Shown here: piece after piece, positions 26,305-35,177 of the stretch
How positions within the stretch are numbered: position 1 is the first letter of the stretch
Layout: every line of letters starts with the position of its first letter
Origin: Sphingomonas sp. 1F27F7B
GTDB lineage: Bacteria; Pseudomonadota; Alphaproteobacteria; Sphingomonadales; Sphingomonadaceae
Direction of reading: 5' to 3'
Length of the DNA: 64,000 nucleotides
Assembly: GCF_005503355.1 (NCBI RefSeq)
Contig: NZ_SCMK01000001.1
Location: 248,001 to 312,000, forward strand
Program-made: the position numbers and the translations under genes
The notes under the pieces: model-generated
Told to the model about the DNA's origin: nothing
The model's input: the letters and a program-made list of their open reading frames with translations, nothing else
The model's database searches: none

Positions 26305-27423
26305 ATGCCCCTCTATCTCAACGACGACCAGATCATGCTCCGCGACACGGCTAAGGACTTCGTCGCCGCGGAAGCCCCGGTCGCCCATATGCGCGCGCTG
26401 CGCGACGCGGGCGACGCCACCGGCTTCTCGCGCGCACTGTGGAAGCAGTTCGCCGAAATGGGCTTCACCGGCATCCTGATCCCCGAAGCGGATGGCGGCC
26501 TCGGCCTCGGCCATGTCGAGGCGGGCGTGGTGCTCGAGGAGATCGGCCGCAACCTCGCGCCCTCTCCCTTTCTTGCTACCGCAGTGACGGCGGTCGAGGC
26601 GCTGAAGGGCAGCGCCGCCGCTCGGGCCTGGTATCCGGGCATCCTCGCCGGCGAGACCGTCGCCGCGCTGGCGATCGACGAAGGCGCCAAGCATGACGGC
26701 AGGATCGCGATGCAGGCCGAGCGCGCGGGCAATGGCTTCCGCCTCACCGGCGCAAAGCAGTTCGTGACGAACGGCCATGTCGCCGACCTGCTGCTCGTCG
26801 CCGCCCGCACCGGCAACGGCACCACCCTGTTCGCCGTTGCCGGCGATGCCCAGGGCCTCACCGCCACGCCCGAGCGCCTGGCGGACTCCAGCATCGCCGC
26901 CCGCCTTCAGTTCGATGGCGTCGAAGTCGATGCCGATGCGGTGATCGGCGAAGTCGACCAGGGCGACGGCCCGCTTGCCCGCCTGCTCGCCGCCGGCCGT
27001 ACCGGTGCCGCGGCCGAGATGATCGGCGTCGGCGGCGGTGCCATGGACATGACCGTGTCGTACCTGCGCGAGCGCAAGCAGTTCGGCGTCGCCATCGGCA
27101 GCTTCCAGGCGCTCCAGCATCGCGCCGCGCATCTCTACAGCGAAATGGAAGTCGCCCGCGCCGCCGTGCTCAAGGCACAGCAGTTGCTCGATGCCGGCCC
27201 GGAATACGCCGCCGCCGCCGCGGAGGCCGTCGCGGTCGCCAAGGCGATGACGGGGCTTGCCACCACGCTCGCCGTGCAGGAGGGTGTCCAGATGCACGGG
27301 GGCATCGGCATGACCGACGAATTCGACATCGGCTTCTTCATGAAACGCGCCCGCGTCCTCGCCGAGATGTTCGGCGACAGTAATTTCCACGCCAATGCGC
27401 TGGCGGAAAGCGCGGGATATTGA
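26305..27423 (+). CDS. Acyl-CoA dehydrogenase, second subunit of the pair
   Basis: A 372-residue acyl-CoA dehydrogenase-fold protein starting MPLYLNDDQIMLRDTAKDF. I reject an earlier in-frame start because it translates the repeat. Family landmarks are GFTGILIPEADGGLGLGH, LTGAKQFVTNGHVADLL, ERKQFGVAIGSFQALQHR and the C-terminal VQMHGGIGMTDEFDIGFFMK. The C-terminus lacks the EGTxEIQ motif of its upstream partner and resembles the beta-type subunits of heteromeric acyl-CoA dehydrogenases. Together with the 25051 gene it probably forms one enzyme. The substrate is unknown. Confidence 0.92.
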   Translation: MPLYLNDDQIMLRDTAKDFVAAEAPVAHMRALRDAGDATGFSRALWKQFAEMGFTGILIPEADGGLGLGHVEAGVVLEEIGRNLAPSPFLATAVTAVEALKGSAAARAWYPGILAGETVAALAIDEGAKHDGRIAMQAERAGNGFRLTGAKQFVTNGHVADLLLVAARTGNGTTLFAVAGDAQGLTATPERLADSSIAARLQFDGVEVDADAVIGEVDQGDGPLARLLAAGRTGAAAEMIGVGGGAMDMTVSYLRERKQFGVAIGSFQALQHRAAHLYSEMEVARAAVLKAQQLLDAGPEYAAAAAEAVAVAKAMTGLATTLAVQEGVQMHGGIGMTDEFDIGFFMKRARVLAEMFGDSNFHANALAESAGY

Positions 27424-27466
27424 TGGCGTCTGACGGCTCCTCTTCCCGCATCTCCGCCCCCTCCTT

Positions 27467-27549
27467 CGTCATCCCCGCGAAGGCGGGGATCCAGGATAAC
27501 AAGGCGACGTCCCCTGCGACTCTGGATCCCCGCCTTCGCGGGGATGACG
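27467..27549. repeat. GTCATCCCCGCG hairpin repeat (copy 3)
   Basis: Arms CGTCATCCCCGCGAAGGCGG and CCGCCTTCGCGGGGATGACG with GGATCCAG and CTGGATCC inside. It separates the second acyl-CoA dehydrogenase gene from tesB and would supply a spurious upstream start for tesB. Confidence 0.9.
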
Positions 27550-27561
27550 GTGAATGTGCAA

Positions 27562-28455
27562 ATGGCTGACGACATCTCCGAACGCGCCACCGAACCCCAG
27601 GGCCTTGTCGACCAGCTCACCCGGCTGCTCGACGTCGAGCGCATCGATACCGACCTGTATCGCGGCCCCCGCCAGCCTGGCGGCGTCGGCCGCGTGTTCG
27701 GCGGCCAGGTGATCGCCCAGGCGCTCCAGGCGGCGCAGCGCTCGGTCGAGGACGACAAGCTCGCCCATTCGCTTCACGCCTATTTCATGCGGCCGGGCGA
27801 TGAGAACCACCCGATCATCTACCGCGTCGTGCGCGATTTCGACGGGCGCAGCTTCGCCAATCGCCGGATCATCGCGATGCAGGGCGGCCAGCCCATCCTC
27901 AACATGACCGCGAGCTTCCAGCGTCCCGCCGAGGGTCTGCACCACCAGTTCGACATGCCCGACGTGCCCGATCCGGACAGCCTCGTCTCCGAGCGCGACC
28001 TGCGCGAGGCGATCCGCGACGAGGTGCCGGAAAAGTTCCGCCGCTTCTTCCTGCGCGCCCGCCCGATCGAGATCCGCCCGGTCAATCCGCGCAACTGGTT
28101 CAAGCCGGTGAAGAGCGAGCCCGTCCAGCACAGCTGGTTCCGCGTCGTGGCGCCCTTGCCCGACGATCCCGCGCTCCACCGCGCGATGCTGACCTACGCC
28201 ACCGACATGACGCTGCTCGGCACCTGCATGCTGCCACATGGCGTCAGCTGGATGAACGGCGGGGTGCAGACCGCCAGCCTCGATCATGCCGTGTGGCTGC
28301 ACGAGCCGTTCCGCTTCGACGAGTGGCTGCTCTACACCACCGACAGCCCCTGGGCCGGCCATGCGCGCGGCTTCAACCGCGGCCGCATCTATGCGCGCGA
28401 CGGCCGCCTCGTCGCAAGCGTGGCGCAGGAGGGGCTCGTCCGCGTCAAGGACTAA
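27562..28455 (+). CDS. tesB: Acyl-CoA thioesterase II
   Basis: Hydrolyses acyl-CoA to free acid and CoA, a double-hotdog enzyme. From the ATG at 27562 the protein has 297 residues. It shows RVFGGQVIAQALQAAQRSV, HSLHAYFMRPGD and, in the second hotdog, the TASLDHAVWLHEPFRFDEW motif with the catalytic Asp, then SPWAGHARGFNRGRIYARDG. I prefer 27562 to an ATG at 27544, which lies in the preceding hairpin repeat. It closes the plus-strand string fadB-like, two acyl-CoA dehydrogenases, tesB, and is convergent with the pentapeptide-repeat gene 6 bases away. Confidence 0.95.
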   Translation: MADDISERATEPQGLVDQLTRLLDVERIDTDLYRGPRQPGGVGRVFGGQVIAQALQAAQRSVEDDKLAHSLHAYFMRPGDENHPIIYRVVRDFDGRSFANRRIIAMQGGQPILNMTASFQRPAEGLHHQFDMPDVPDPDSLVSERDLREAIRDEVPEKFRRFFLRARPIEIRPVNPRNWFKPVKSEPVQHSWFRVVAPLPDDPALHRAMLTYATDMTLLGTCMLPHGVSWMNGGVQTASLDHAVWLHEPFRFDEWLLYTTDSPWAGHARGFNRGRIYARDGRLVASVAQEGLVRVKD

Positions 28456-28461
28456 GCCCCC

Positions 28462-29196
28462 TTAGGGGTGCACGTCGACGCCCAGCGCTGTCAGCAGGGC
28501 GAATTGCTGGTCGGCGGAGACCATCATTCCTTCGACGCTGCCGAGCTCCCGCAGCACCATCCCGGCCAGGTCGCTCCCGCGCAGATCGGCCCGCCCAAGC
28601 TTCGCGCCGGCGAGCTGGGCATTGGTGAAATCGCAGCCACGCAGGTCCGCCCCCTCCAGCTCGGCATCGAACAGCAGCGCTTCGCGGAGCCGCGAGCCGG
28701 TCAGCGTGCAATCGGGCATGCGCAGCTCGCTCAGATCGGCGAGCTCCAGATTGCAATCGGCGATCGTGCCGGCCCATTTCACCAGCCGGCGCCCTAGCGC
28801 ATGGCCGAAATCCACTTTCTGGAAAACGGCCCCCCGCAGGTTGCAGCCCCGCAGCTCGCCGGCATGGAGGCTAGATCGCTCGATCCGGGCGAAGGACAGA
28901 TCGCAGCGCTCGAACCGCGCCTGGTCGAGCTGCGAGAAGGCGAACTGAACCCCGACATGCCCGGCATCGTCGGCGAAGCTGCAATTCTCGAAATCGGCAT
29001 CGCGCAGATCGACATTGGCGAAGCGGCACCGAATGATCCGGCAATCGCGGAACCGCGCATCCTGCAGGCAGGTGCCCGTCAGCCGGACATCGCGCAGCAC
29101 GCAGTTCTCGAACCGCGTCCCCGCCAGGTCGGCATCGCCGAACGGGTACGCGGACAGGTCTTCGCCACATGCCACGCCGCCTGCCTCCAGTGCCAT
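28462..29196 (-). CDS. Pentapeptide-repeat protein, Qnr-like
   Basis: A 244-residue protein built almost wholly of A(D/N)LXX-type pentapeptides (examples DADLAG, LRDADFENCSF, ELEGADLRGCDFTNAQLAGA), predicted to form a right-handed quadrilateral beta-helix that mimics DNA. The break near KWAGTIADCNLELADL and the ending SADQQFALLTALGVDV recall the Qnr layout, in which a short helix and a LGI-type tail cap the coil. Qnr proteins protect gyrase from quinolones, and some qnrB genes are LexA-controlled. A GAAC-N7-GAAC site lies 39-53 bases upstream of this start and overlaps a TTGATA -35-like element. Gyrase protection is an inference. Many pentapeptide proteins have other roles. Confidence 0.85.
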   Translation of the reverse strand: MALEAGGVACGEDLSAYPFGDADLAGTRFENCVLRDVRLTGTCLQDARFRDCRIIRCRFANVDLRDADFENCSFADDAGHVGVQFAFSQLDQARFERCDLSFARIERSSLHAGELRGCNLRGAVFQKVDFGHALGRRLVKWAGTIADCNLELADLSELRMPDCTLTGSRLREALLFDAELEGADLRGCDFTNAQLAGAKLGRADLRGSDLAGMVLRELGSVEGMMVSADQQFALLTALGVDVHP

Positions 29197-29234
29197 GCCC
29201 CTTCTCCTATCCGGCCTGGATAATGCCCCGGTGC

Positions 29235-29249
29235 GAACGTATCAAGAAC
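29235..29249 (-). promoter_or_regulatory. Candidate LexA (SOS) box upstream of the pentapeptide-repeat gene
   Basis: GAACGTATCAAGAAC, a GAAC-N7-GAAC direct repeat matching the alphaproteobacterial LexA consensus (GTTC-N7-GTTC on the other strand). It overlaps a TTGATA -35-like hexamer for the minus-strand gene and shares 13 of 15 bases with the site at 51574-51588. Confidence 0.6.
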
Positions 29250-29328
29250 ATATGAATCGCCCACCTCCGGAACGCCTCCTCTCGCCCAGGCGTTCGGAGC
29301 GGAGGCGCCATGGTGGGGAGTTTCGGAA

Positions 29329-29730
29329 ATGGCAATCGGCATGCTGCTGGCGGCACTGGTCGCGCAGGACCTGGCGCTGGTGACCGCCGATGCGGCCGAT
29401 CCCGTGGCGATCGCCGCCCGGCTCGACCTCACTTCCTTCCCCAACTCCACCGCCCCGCGCCGCAAGGACGGGCTGCGCACCTTCGCCGATTATGGCTTCA
29501 CCAGCGTGGTGCGTGACGGCAATGCCGCGGTGCTCGACGCCGCCGACAAGAGCTGGACCTTCCGCGTCAGCATCCTCGATCGCAGCGACAAGGCGATGAA
29601 GCTCTGCATCCTCGATCGCGCGCTGAACGGCGGCAGCTATTTCAGCGTGAAGCCGATCGAAGTGGCCCAGGGCAAGGACGGCCTGTTCCGCGCCACCGGC
29701 AATTCCGTCGCCGATCCCAATTGCGCCTGA
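29329..29730 (+). CDS. Hypothetical exported protein
   Basis: A 133-residue protein with a short hydrophobic N-terminus (MAIGMLLAALVAQDLALV) that may be a signal peptide, then a compact domain with two Cys residues (KLCILDR and a terminal PNCA) able to form a disulfide. I recognise no family. It is divergent from the Qnr-like gene and 25 bases ahead of the PhzF gene, so it may share the SOS-type control region or form an operon with PhzF. Function unknown. Confidence 0.7.
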   Translation: MAIGMLLAALVAQDLALVTADAADPVAIAARLDLTSFPNSTAPRRKDGLRTFADYGFTSVVRDGNAAVLDAADKSWTFRVSILDRSDKAMKLCILDRALNGGSYFSVKPIEVAQGKDGLFRATGNSVADPNCA

Positions 29731-29755
29731 GCCAGGAAGCATTAGATCGCGGAGC

Positions 29756-30655
29756 ATGGAAACCACCGCGCGCCACTTCGCCTATGTCACGCTCGACGTG
29801 TTCACAGAGGCTCGCTTCGGCGGCAACCCGCTCGCCGTGTTCACCGATGCTCGGGGCATGACCGATGCCGAGATGCAGGCCCTGGCCGCCGAGATGAACT
29901 ATAGCGAGACGACTTTCGTCCTGCCCCCGGCCGATCCGGCCCACACCGCCCGTGTCCGCATCTTCCACCGCACGGCCGAGATGCCCTTTGCCGGCCACCC
30001 CAATGTCGGCACCGGCTTCGTCCTTGCCGGCCTGCGCCCCGATGCCGGCGACACGCTCCGCTTCGAGGAGATCGCCGGGCTGGTCGAGGTGCGTATCGAG
30101 CGCGACGCCGCGGGCTGCCCGCTGGGTGCCGAGATCGGCGCACCCCAGCCGCTCCAACTGCTCGGCACGCTCCCCGCGGCCGAGATCGCCGCCTGTCTCG
30201 GCCTCGATGCGGCGGACCTGGTCACCACCACCCATGTCCCCACCCGTGCCAGCCTGGGCGTCGACTTCGTCTTCGTCGAAGTGACCGAGGAAGCGCTCGG
30301 CCTCGCCCGGCCGGACATCGCCGCCTATCAGCGCCTCGCCGACACGGAACGCGACAGCGCCGCGCGCCTCTCGATCTTCCTCTATGCCCGCGAAGGCAAT
30401 CGCGTCCGCGCCCGCATGTTCTCGCCGCTCACCGGCACCTGGGAAGACCCGGCGACCGGCAGCGCCAACGCCACGCTCGGCGCGCTGTTGCTGTCGCTCG
30501 GCGATGCGGCGAGCGCCCGCTACGATGTTCGCCAGGGCGTGGAGATGGGCCGCCCGAGCAATCTCGCCGTCCACGCCTGGCGCACGCCCGAAGGCATCCG
30601 CGCCAGCGTCGCCGGCCGCTGCGTGCCGATGTTCAGCGGCAGCGTGGAACTCTAG
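29756..30655 (+). CDS. PhzF-family isomerase
   Basis: A 299-residue member of the PhzF/diaminopimelate-epimerase fold. Signature elements are FTEARFGGNPLAVF, the catalytic Glu in EMNYSETTFVLPP, IFHRTAEMPFAGHPNVGTGF and, in the second half, DPATGSANATLGALL. In phenazine producers PhzF isomerises dihydro-hydroxyanthranilate. Most homologues, like this one with no phenazine genes near, have unknown small-molecule substrates. Convergent with the 30659 gene, 3 bases apart. Confidence 0.92.
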   Translation: METTARHFAYVTLDVFTEARFGGNPLAVFTDARGMTDAEMQALAAEMNYSETTFVLPPADPAHTARVRIFHRTAEMPFAGHPNVGTGFVLAGLRPDAGDTLRFEEIAGLVEVRIERDAAGCPLGAEIGAPQPLQLLGTLPAAEIAACLGLDAADLVTTTHVPTRASLGVDFVFVEVTEEALGLARPDIAAYQRLADTERDSAARLSIFLYAREGNRVRARMFSPLTGTWEDPATGSANATLGALLLSLGDAASARYDVRQGVEMGRPSNLAVHAWRTPEGIRASVAGRCVPMFSGSVEL

Positions 30656-30658
30656 GGC

Positions 30659-31372
30659 CTAGTTCCTCGGCCGCACCACATAGGCGCTGGGCAGATAGAG
30701 GAACACTTCGGTCAGGCTGGCCCGAGCCCATTCGACCGGCCGATCCAGGCCACGCACTTCCACGCCATAGCCCGTGCCGAACTTCGCCGCCGTCGCCTCG
30801 GCGTCCGCGGCGATCAGCCCGATGATCTGCGGGCGATACTGGTCGGGATTGACCACCGACAGGGTGAGGTCACCCTTCTCGGTCATCTCCGCCCGGCCGA
30901 CGCTGGGCACCGCCTTGAGGAAGCGGGTGATCCGATCGAGCGCCGTCTTGGCGTCGATGCCGGGCGCGAGGCGCGTCTTGACGAGAAACACGGCCTTGTC
31001 GGTGTCCGGCCGCCCGTCGTTCGAAAGCGGCAGGTTCCGATAATTGGCCAGCGTCAGCGGCTCGACGACATATTCGCCGGTCGCCAGTTCGACGTCATAT
31101 TGGCGCGCCAGCCCGATCGCCCCCCGGATCATCGCATAGATTTCGTCGCGGCGCTTCGCCGCCTCGCGCGTATCGCCGGCAACCCGGACTTCCTGCACCG
31201 CGAAGTCGGCGGTGCGTCGCAGGGTGATGATCGGCATGGTGTCCGAATAATCGTCGGCCTCGCGGCGCGAGCCGGTCACCACAATCTCCTGCATGCTCTC
31301 GGTCTGGACCGCCTGTTGCGCGAACGCCGGCGCGACCGATATCAGTGAGAATGCCGCCAACAGCCATTTCAT
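30659..31372 (-). CDS. Periplasmic protein of unknown function with a TonB-plug-like N-terminal motif
   Basis: A 237-residue protein with a clear signal peptide (MKWLLAAFSLISVAPAFA). Just after cleavage comes SMQEIVVTGSRREADDY, very like the start of the plug domain in TonB-dependent receptors, but no plug or barrel follows. The remainder (for example TLANYRNLPLSNDGRPDTDK and PQIIGLIAADAEATAAKFGTG) has alternating charged helices that might be a SIMPL/DUF541-like fold, a weak guess. I start at the ATG at 31370-31372 because the signal peptide follows directly. It lies 54 bases beyond the second SDR and may end the operon that begins at 36.5 kb. Confidence 0.75.
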   Translation of the reverse strand: MKWLLAAFSLISVAPAFAQQAVQTESMQEIVVTGSRREADDYSDTMPIITLRRTADFAVQEVRVAGDTREAAKRRDEIYAMIRGAIGLARQYDVELATGEYVVEPLTLANYRNLPLSNDGRPDTDKAVFLVKTRLAPGIDAKTALDRITRFLKAVPSVGRAEMTEKGDLTLSVVNPDQYRPQIIGLIAADAEATAAKFGTGYGVEVRGLDRPVEWARASLTEVFLYLPSAYVVRPRN

Positions 31373-31426
31373 GCCCGCTCTCCCTCTGTCGCCGGGGAGA
31401 GTGCGGAGTGGCCCGCCCCAAGTCAA

Positions 31427-32212
31427 TCAGAAGGCCGGCTTGCCGAATTCCTGCCGCGTCACCGGATGGCTCGACGAGAGCCCGCCATCGACCACCCAGG
31501 CCTGGCCGTTGACATAGCTCGCTTCCTCGCTGGCGAGGAAGAGCGCCACGCGGGCAATCTCTTCCGGCCCGCCCGCCCGGCGCAGCGGATTGAGCCGCCC
31601 GAGCTTGTCTTCCTTGCCCATCTCGCGAGCATAGTCGAACGCCCGCTGCGTCATGCCGGTCTCGATCAGGCCCGGGCAGATCGCGTTCACGCGCACGCCC
31701 GATCCCGCGAACTGCTGGGCGGCGGTCTGAACCAGGTTGATCACGCCGGCCTTGCTCGCCGAATAGGCCGGCCCGCCCGCACCCGATCGCAGCCCCGCCA
31801 CGCTCGCGGTGCAGATAATGGCCCCGCCGCCCCGCTCCACGATCCGCGGGCCCGCATGCTTGATCGCGAGGGCCGGGCCGATCAGGTTCACGCGCAGCAC
31901 TTCCGTCCACAATTCCACCGTCGTGTCGAAAATGCCGGTAGCGCCGCCCGAGATGCCGGCATTGGCATGGAAGATGTCGAGCCCGCCGAAGCGCTCGACC
32001 GCAGTGGCGACCAGCCGCTCGACATCGGCCTCGTCGCCCGCATCCATCCGCACCGCGAGCAGGTTCTCCCGGCCCGCCACGGTCTCGTTCACCGTTTCGC
32101 TCAGGTCCGCCGCGACCACCATCGCGCCTGCTTCCGCGAACGCCCGCGCCGTCGCCCGCCCGATCCCCGAGCCGGCACCGGTGACGATTGCTACCTTGCC
32201 TGTGAACCGCAT
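31427..32212 (-). CDS. SDR-family oxidoreductase
   Basis: A 261-residue classical short-chain dehydrogenase: [20 protein letters not shown] (cofactor glycine motif), Asp at VVAADLSE suggesting NAD preference, the NAG motif ([10 protein letters not shown]), and catalytic Ser-Tyr-Lys in [20 protein letters not shown]. Probably oxidises or reduces a hydroxy/keto-acyl-CoA or alcohol. The start codon overlaps the stop of the upstream SDR (TGATG), so the two are translated together. In the LvaA/LvaC pathway an SDR (LvaD) acts after the kinase and dehydrogenase step, and one of these two enzymes might fill that place (inference). Confidence 0.93.
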   Translation of the reverse strand: MRFTGKVAIVTGAGSGIGRATARAFAEAGAMVVAADLSETVNETVAGRENLLAVRMDAGDEADVERLVATAVERFGGLDIFHANAGISGGATGIFDTTVELWTEVLRVNLIGPALAIKHAGPRIVERGGGAIICTASVAGLRSGAGGPAYSASKAGVINLVQTAAQQFAGSGVRVNAICPGLIETGMTQRAFDYAREMGKEDKLGRLNPLRRAGGPEEIARVALFLASEEASYVNGQAWVVDGGLSSSHPVTRQEFGKPAF

Positions 32213-32979
32213 CAGATCGTCACCCCTCCATCGATCACCATAGCCTGTCCCGTCATGAACGCGCTGGCCCGGCTGGCGAGATACACCACGGCGCCGGCAA
32301 TCTCCTCCGGCTCGCCGATTCGGCGCAGCGGCGTGGTCGCGTTGGTCGCCCTAGCGCGCTCGGGATCTTCCCAAAGCGCGCGGGCGAAATCCGTCCGGAT
32401 CAGCCCCGGCGCGATGCAGTTCACCCGGACATTGTCCGGCCCCAACTCCACCGCATAGTTGCGCGCGAGCTGCAGGTCGGCCGCCTTGGAGACGTTATAC
32501 GCCCCGATCACCGACGATCCGCGCAGGCCGCCGATCGAAGAGACGATCACGATCGATCCCTCGCGTCGCGCCCGCATCTCGGGCGCGACCAGCTGGATCA
32601 GCCAGTGATTGGAGAGGATGTTGTTGTCCAGGATCTTGCGGAACTGATCGTCGGCGATGCCCTCGAGCGGCCCGTAATAGGGATTGGAGGCAGCGTTGCA
32701 GACCAGCACGTCGATCTGCCCGAAGATACGCCGGGTCTCCTCGACCAGGTGCCGGAGCGCGTCCTTGTCCGAGATGCTCGCAGCCATCGCCAGCGCGGTG
32801 CCCGCGCCGTGCCTTGCGTTGAGCTCCGCCGCCACCGCGTCGCACGCATCCTGCTTGCGGCTCGATATCACTACCTTCGCGCCATGGGCGGCGAGCGCTT
32901 CGACCGAAGCCTTGCCGATCCCGCGCGAGGAACCGGTGACGATCGCCACCTTGCCGGTCAGGTCGAACAATCCGCTCAT
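32212..32979 (-). CDS. SDR-family oxidoreductase
   Basis: A 255-residue classical [23 protein letters not shown] with [11 protein letters not shown] suggests NADP preference through the Arg after beta-2. It also has [13 protein letters not shown], and catalytic Ser/Tyr/Lys in [20 protein letters not shown]. The protein resembles DHRS4/FabG-like carbonyl reductases. It starts 60 bases beyond the stop of the APH-fold kinase gene and overlaps the following SDR by one base. The two SDRs have different apparent cofactor preference, which might allow a redox inversion of one alcohol (inference). Confidence 0.93.
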   Translation of the reverse strand: MSGLFDLTGKVAIVTGSSRGIGKASVEALAAHGAKVVISSRKQDACDAVAAELNARHGAGTALAMAASISDKDALRHLVEETRRIFGQIDVLVCNAASNPYYGPLEGIADDQFRKILDNNILSNHWLIQLVAPEMRARREGSIVIVSSIGGLRGSSVIGAYNVSKAADLQLARNYAVELGPDNVRVNCIAPGLIRTDFARALWEDPERARATNATTPLRRIGEPEEIAGAVVYLASRASAFMTGQAMVIDGGVTI

Positions 32980-33039
32980 CCCATTTCTCCTGCCACGCCG
33001 TCACCCCGGCCGCTTCCCCGCCAAGCGCCGGGATAGCGG

Positions 33040-34056
33040 CTAGGCGCCCGCCGCCCGCGCAAAATGCCATGCCGCCGCGACCAGCCCCGGCAGCCGCTCC
33101 ACCGTCGCCGCCGCCTGCGCGCTCGACGCGTTGCCGTCGATCATCCGCTTCTTGATCCCCTGGACGATCCCCGCGAGCCGGAAGAGATTATAGGCGAAAT
33201 ACCAGTTCAAATCGGGCACCCCGTCTCGCCCGGTCGCCGCGCAGTAGCGCGCGACTATCTGCTCGATCGTCGGAATCCCGGTCTCCGGCCCGGTGAGCCC
33301 TTTCACGCCCGAACGCCCCTCGGGCTCGGTCACCCAGCTCATCAGGAAATAGGAAAAGTCCGCCAGCGGATCGCCGAGCGTCGACAGCTCCCAGTCGAGC
33401 ACCGCGCGCACCTTCGCACCCTCGGGCGCGAAGATCATGTTGTCGATGCGGAAGTCGCCATGGACGATGCTGGTTCGCGTCTGCTCCGGAACGGTGCGCG
33501 GCAGGAACGCGATCAACTGCTCCATCTCGGGCAGATCGTCGGTCTGGCTCATCCGATATTGTTTCGACCAGCGCTCGACCTGCCGCGCGAAATAATTGCC
33601 CGGCTTGCCATAGCCGCCAAGCCCGGCCGCCTCGTAATCGATGGCGTGCAGTGCCGCGAGCGTATCGACGATCGCTTCGTAGTGCGCGGTCCGGTCCGCA
33701 GGCGCCATCCCGGGAAGCGCGCCGTCCCAGAGCGTCCGCCCCTCCACCATTTCCATGATGTAGAAAGGCGCGCCCAGCACTTCGGGATCCTCGCATAGCC
33801 CATAGGGCCGCGCGACCGGGAAGCCGGTCGGATGCAGCGCCGCGATCAGCGCATATTCGCGCTCCACGGCATGCGCCGAGGGCAGGATCGGCCCGAACGG
33901 CTTGCGCCGCAGCACATAGGCGCCGCTGGCCGCATCGATCCGATAGGTCGGGTTGCTCTGCCCGCCGGGGAATTTCTCCACCGTGGCCGGCCCGGCGAAC
34001 CCGGTGACGTTCGCCGCCAGCCAGGCGCCCAGCTTGGCTTCGTCCAGGTCGCTCAT
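33040..34056 (-). CDS. APH-fold kinase of the ACAD10/11-LvaA type (putative hydroxyacyl-CoA kinase)
   Basis: A 338-residue phosphotransferase with the aminoglycoside-kinase fold: FPGGQSNPTYRI (nucleotide loop), catalytic IVHGDFRIDNMIF (His199-Asp201, Asn206) and the metal site VLDWELSTLGDPLADF (Asp221). It belongs to the group found beside acyl-CoA dehydrogenases rather than to antibiotic kinases. The same domain is fused to a dehydrogenase in human ACAD10/11. In Pseudomonas putida, LvaA phosphorylates 4-hydroxyvaleryl-CoA. The start overlaps the stop of the alcohol dehydrogenase gene (ATGA). The pathway role is inference. An LvaB-like small partner is not visible. Confidence 0.88.
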   Translation of the reverse strand: MSDLDEAKLGAWLAANVTGFAGPATVEKFPGGQSNPTYRIDAASGAYVLRRKPFGPILPSAHAVEREYALIAALHPTGFPVARPYGLCEDPEVLGAPFYIMEMVEGRTLWDGALPGMAPADRTAHYEAIVDTLAALHAIDYEAAGLGGYGKPGNYFARQVERWSKQYRMSQTDDLPEMEQLIAFLPRTVPEQTRTSIVHGDFRIDNMIFAPEGAKVRAVLDWELSTLGDPLADFSYFLMSWVTEPEGRSGVKGLTGPETGIPTIEQIVARYCAATGRDGVPDLNWYFAYNLFRLAGIVQGIKKRMIDGNASSAQAAATVERLPGLVAAAWHFARAAGA

Positions 34057-35138
34057 GCGAACTCGATCACCGAACGCACGCTGTCGCCCTTGCGCAGCTT
34101 GTCCAGCGCCGCGTTCACATCCTTCAGCCGGATCCGCTCGGCGACCATCGTGTCCAGGTCGAGCAGTCCGTCGAGATACATCTGCACCAGCCGCGGCATG
34201 TCGATCGGAAAGCGCGTCGACCCCAACAGCGAGCCCTGGATCTTCTTGCCCGTCAGGAAGGTAGGCCCGGGCAGGCTGACATTGTTGCCCGGCGCGATCA
34301 TCCCCAGGATCGTGGCGGTGCCGCCGCGGCGCAGGATGTTCCAGGCGAGCTCGGCGGTGTTCGGCCGCCCGACTGCCTCGATCGCATAATGGACGCCGCC
34401 GCCGGTCAGCTTGAGCACCTCCTTGGTCAGCCCCTCCGCTGCCGCGTCCAGCGCATGGGTGGCGCCGAGCCTGAGCGCCAGTTCGCGCTTCTCCGCCACC
34501 GGATCGATCGCCAGGATCGTGCCCGCGCCGGCAATCTTGGCGGCGTTGATCGCGGCGAGCCCGATCCCGCCGGCGCCGATCACCGCGACGCTCTCGCCCG
34601 GCCGCACCCGGCTGTCGTTGAACACCGAACCCGCGCCCGTGATCACCGCGCAGCCGAGCAAGGCGGCGCGATCCAGCGGCATCTCCTTCGAGATCGCGAC
34701 GCACGCATTTTCGTGCACCAGCATCTGTTCAGCAAAGGCGGAGAGGTTGAGGAACGGCGCCAGCGCGGTGCCGTCGCCGAGCGACAGCCGCGGCTCGGCA
34801 TCGGCCGGGCGCCGCGTCGACGGATCGATGCAGAGCGACGGCCGCCCGGTCACGCACATCTCGCAGCTGCCGCAGAACACGGTGAAGAAGGTGATGACAT
34901 GGTCGCCCGCCTTCAGATGCGCGACGTCGCTGCCCACTGCCTCGATCACGCCGGCCGCCTCATGCCCCGGCACCGTCGGCATCGCGTGCGGGAACGCACC
35001 GTCGACGAAGTGCAGGTCCGATCGGCACACGCCTACCGCCGCGGTGCGGATCAGTACCTCGCGCGGGCCCGGGCTGGAGATGCGGACATCGGTGATCTCG
35101 AGCGGCTTGCCCGCTTCGTAGAGAACGGCTGCTTTCAT
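34053..35138 (-). CDS. Zinc-dependent alcohol dehydrogenase (MDR family, class III-like)
   Basis: A 361-residue medium-chain dehydrogenase. Catalytic zinc ligands lie in GVCRSDLHFVDG, GHEAAGVI and the later LLGCAVITGAG. The structural zinc lobe CGSCEMCVTGRPSLC has the four cysteines. The NAD-binding Rossmann loop is VIGAGGIGLAAINAAKIAGA with Asp at AIDPVAEKRE. It is close to Mycobacterium-type and S-hydroxymethylglutathione-like ADHs with broad alcohol substrates. It sits between the ACAD10/11-like dehydrogenase (39 bases upstream) and the kinase (4-base overlap) and may oxidise a hydroxylated substrate or intermediate of that route. Confidence 0.94.
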   Translation of the reverse strand: MKAAVLYEAGKPLEITDVRISSPGPREVLIRTAAVGVCRSDLHFVDGAFPHAMPTVPGHEAAGVIEAVGSDVAHLKAGDHVITFFTVFCGSCEMCVTGRPSLCIDPSTRRPADAEPRLSLGDGTALAPFLNLSAFAEQMLVHENACVAISKEMPLDRAALLGCAVITGAGSVFNDSRVRPGESVAVIGAGGIGLAAINAAKIAGAGTILAIDPVAEKRELALRLGATHALDAAAEGLTKEVLKLTGGGVHYAIEAVGRPNTAELAWNILRRGGTATILGMIAPGNNVSLPGPTFLTGKKIQGSLLGSTRFPIDMPRLVQMYLDGLLDLDTMVAERIRLKDVNAALDKLRKGDSVRSVIEFA

Positions 35139-35177
35139 CCTACTCCCTCTTCGTCACCCCGCCTGTTTTGCGAAGAC

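Noticed and set aside
33040..34056. Aminoglycoside resistance kinase
   Set aside because: The APH fold is shared, but the pairing with an ACAD10/11-like dehydrogenase and the family motifs point to acyl-CoA metabolism.
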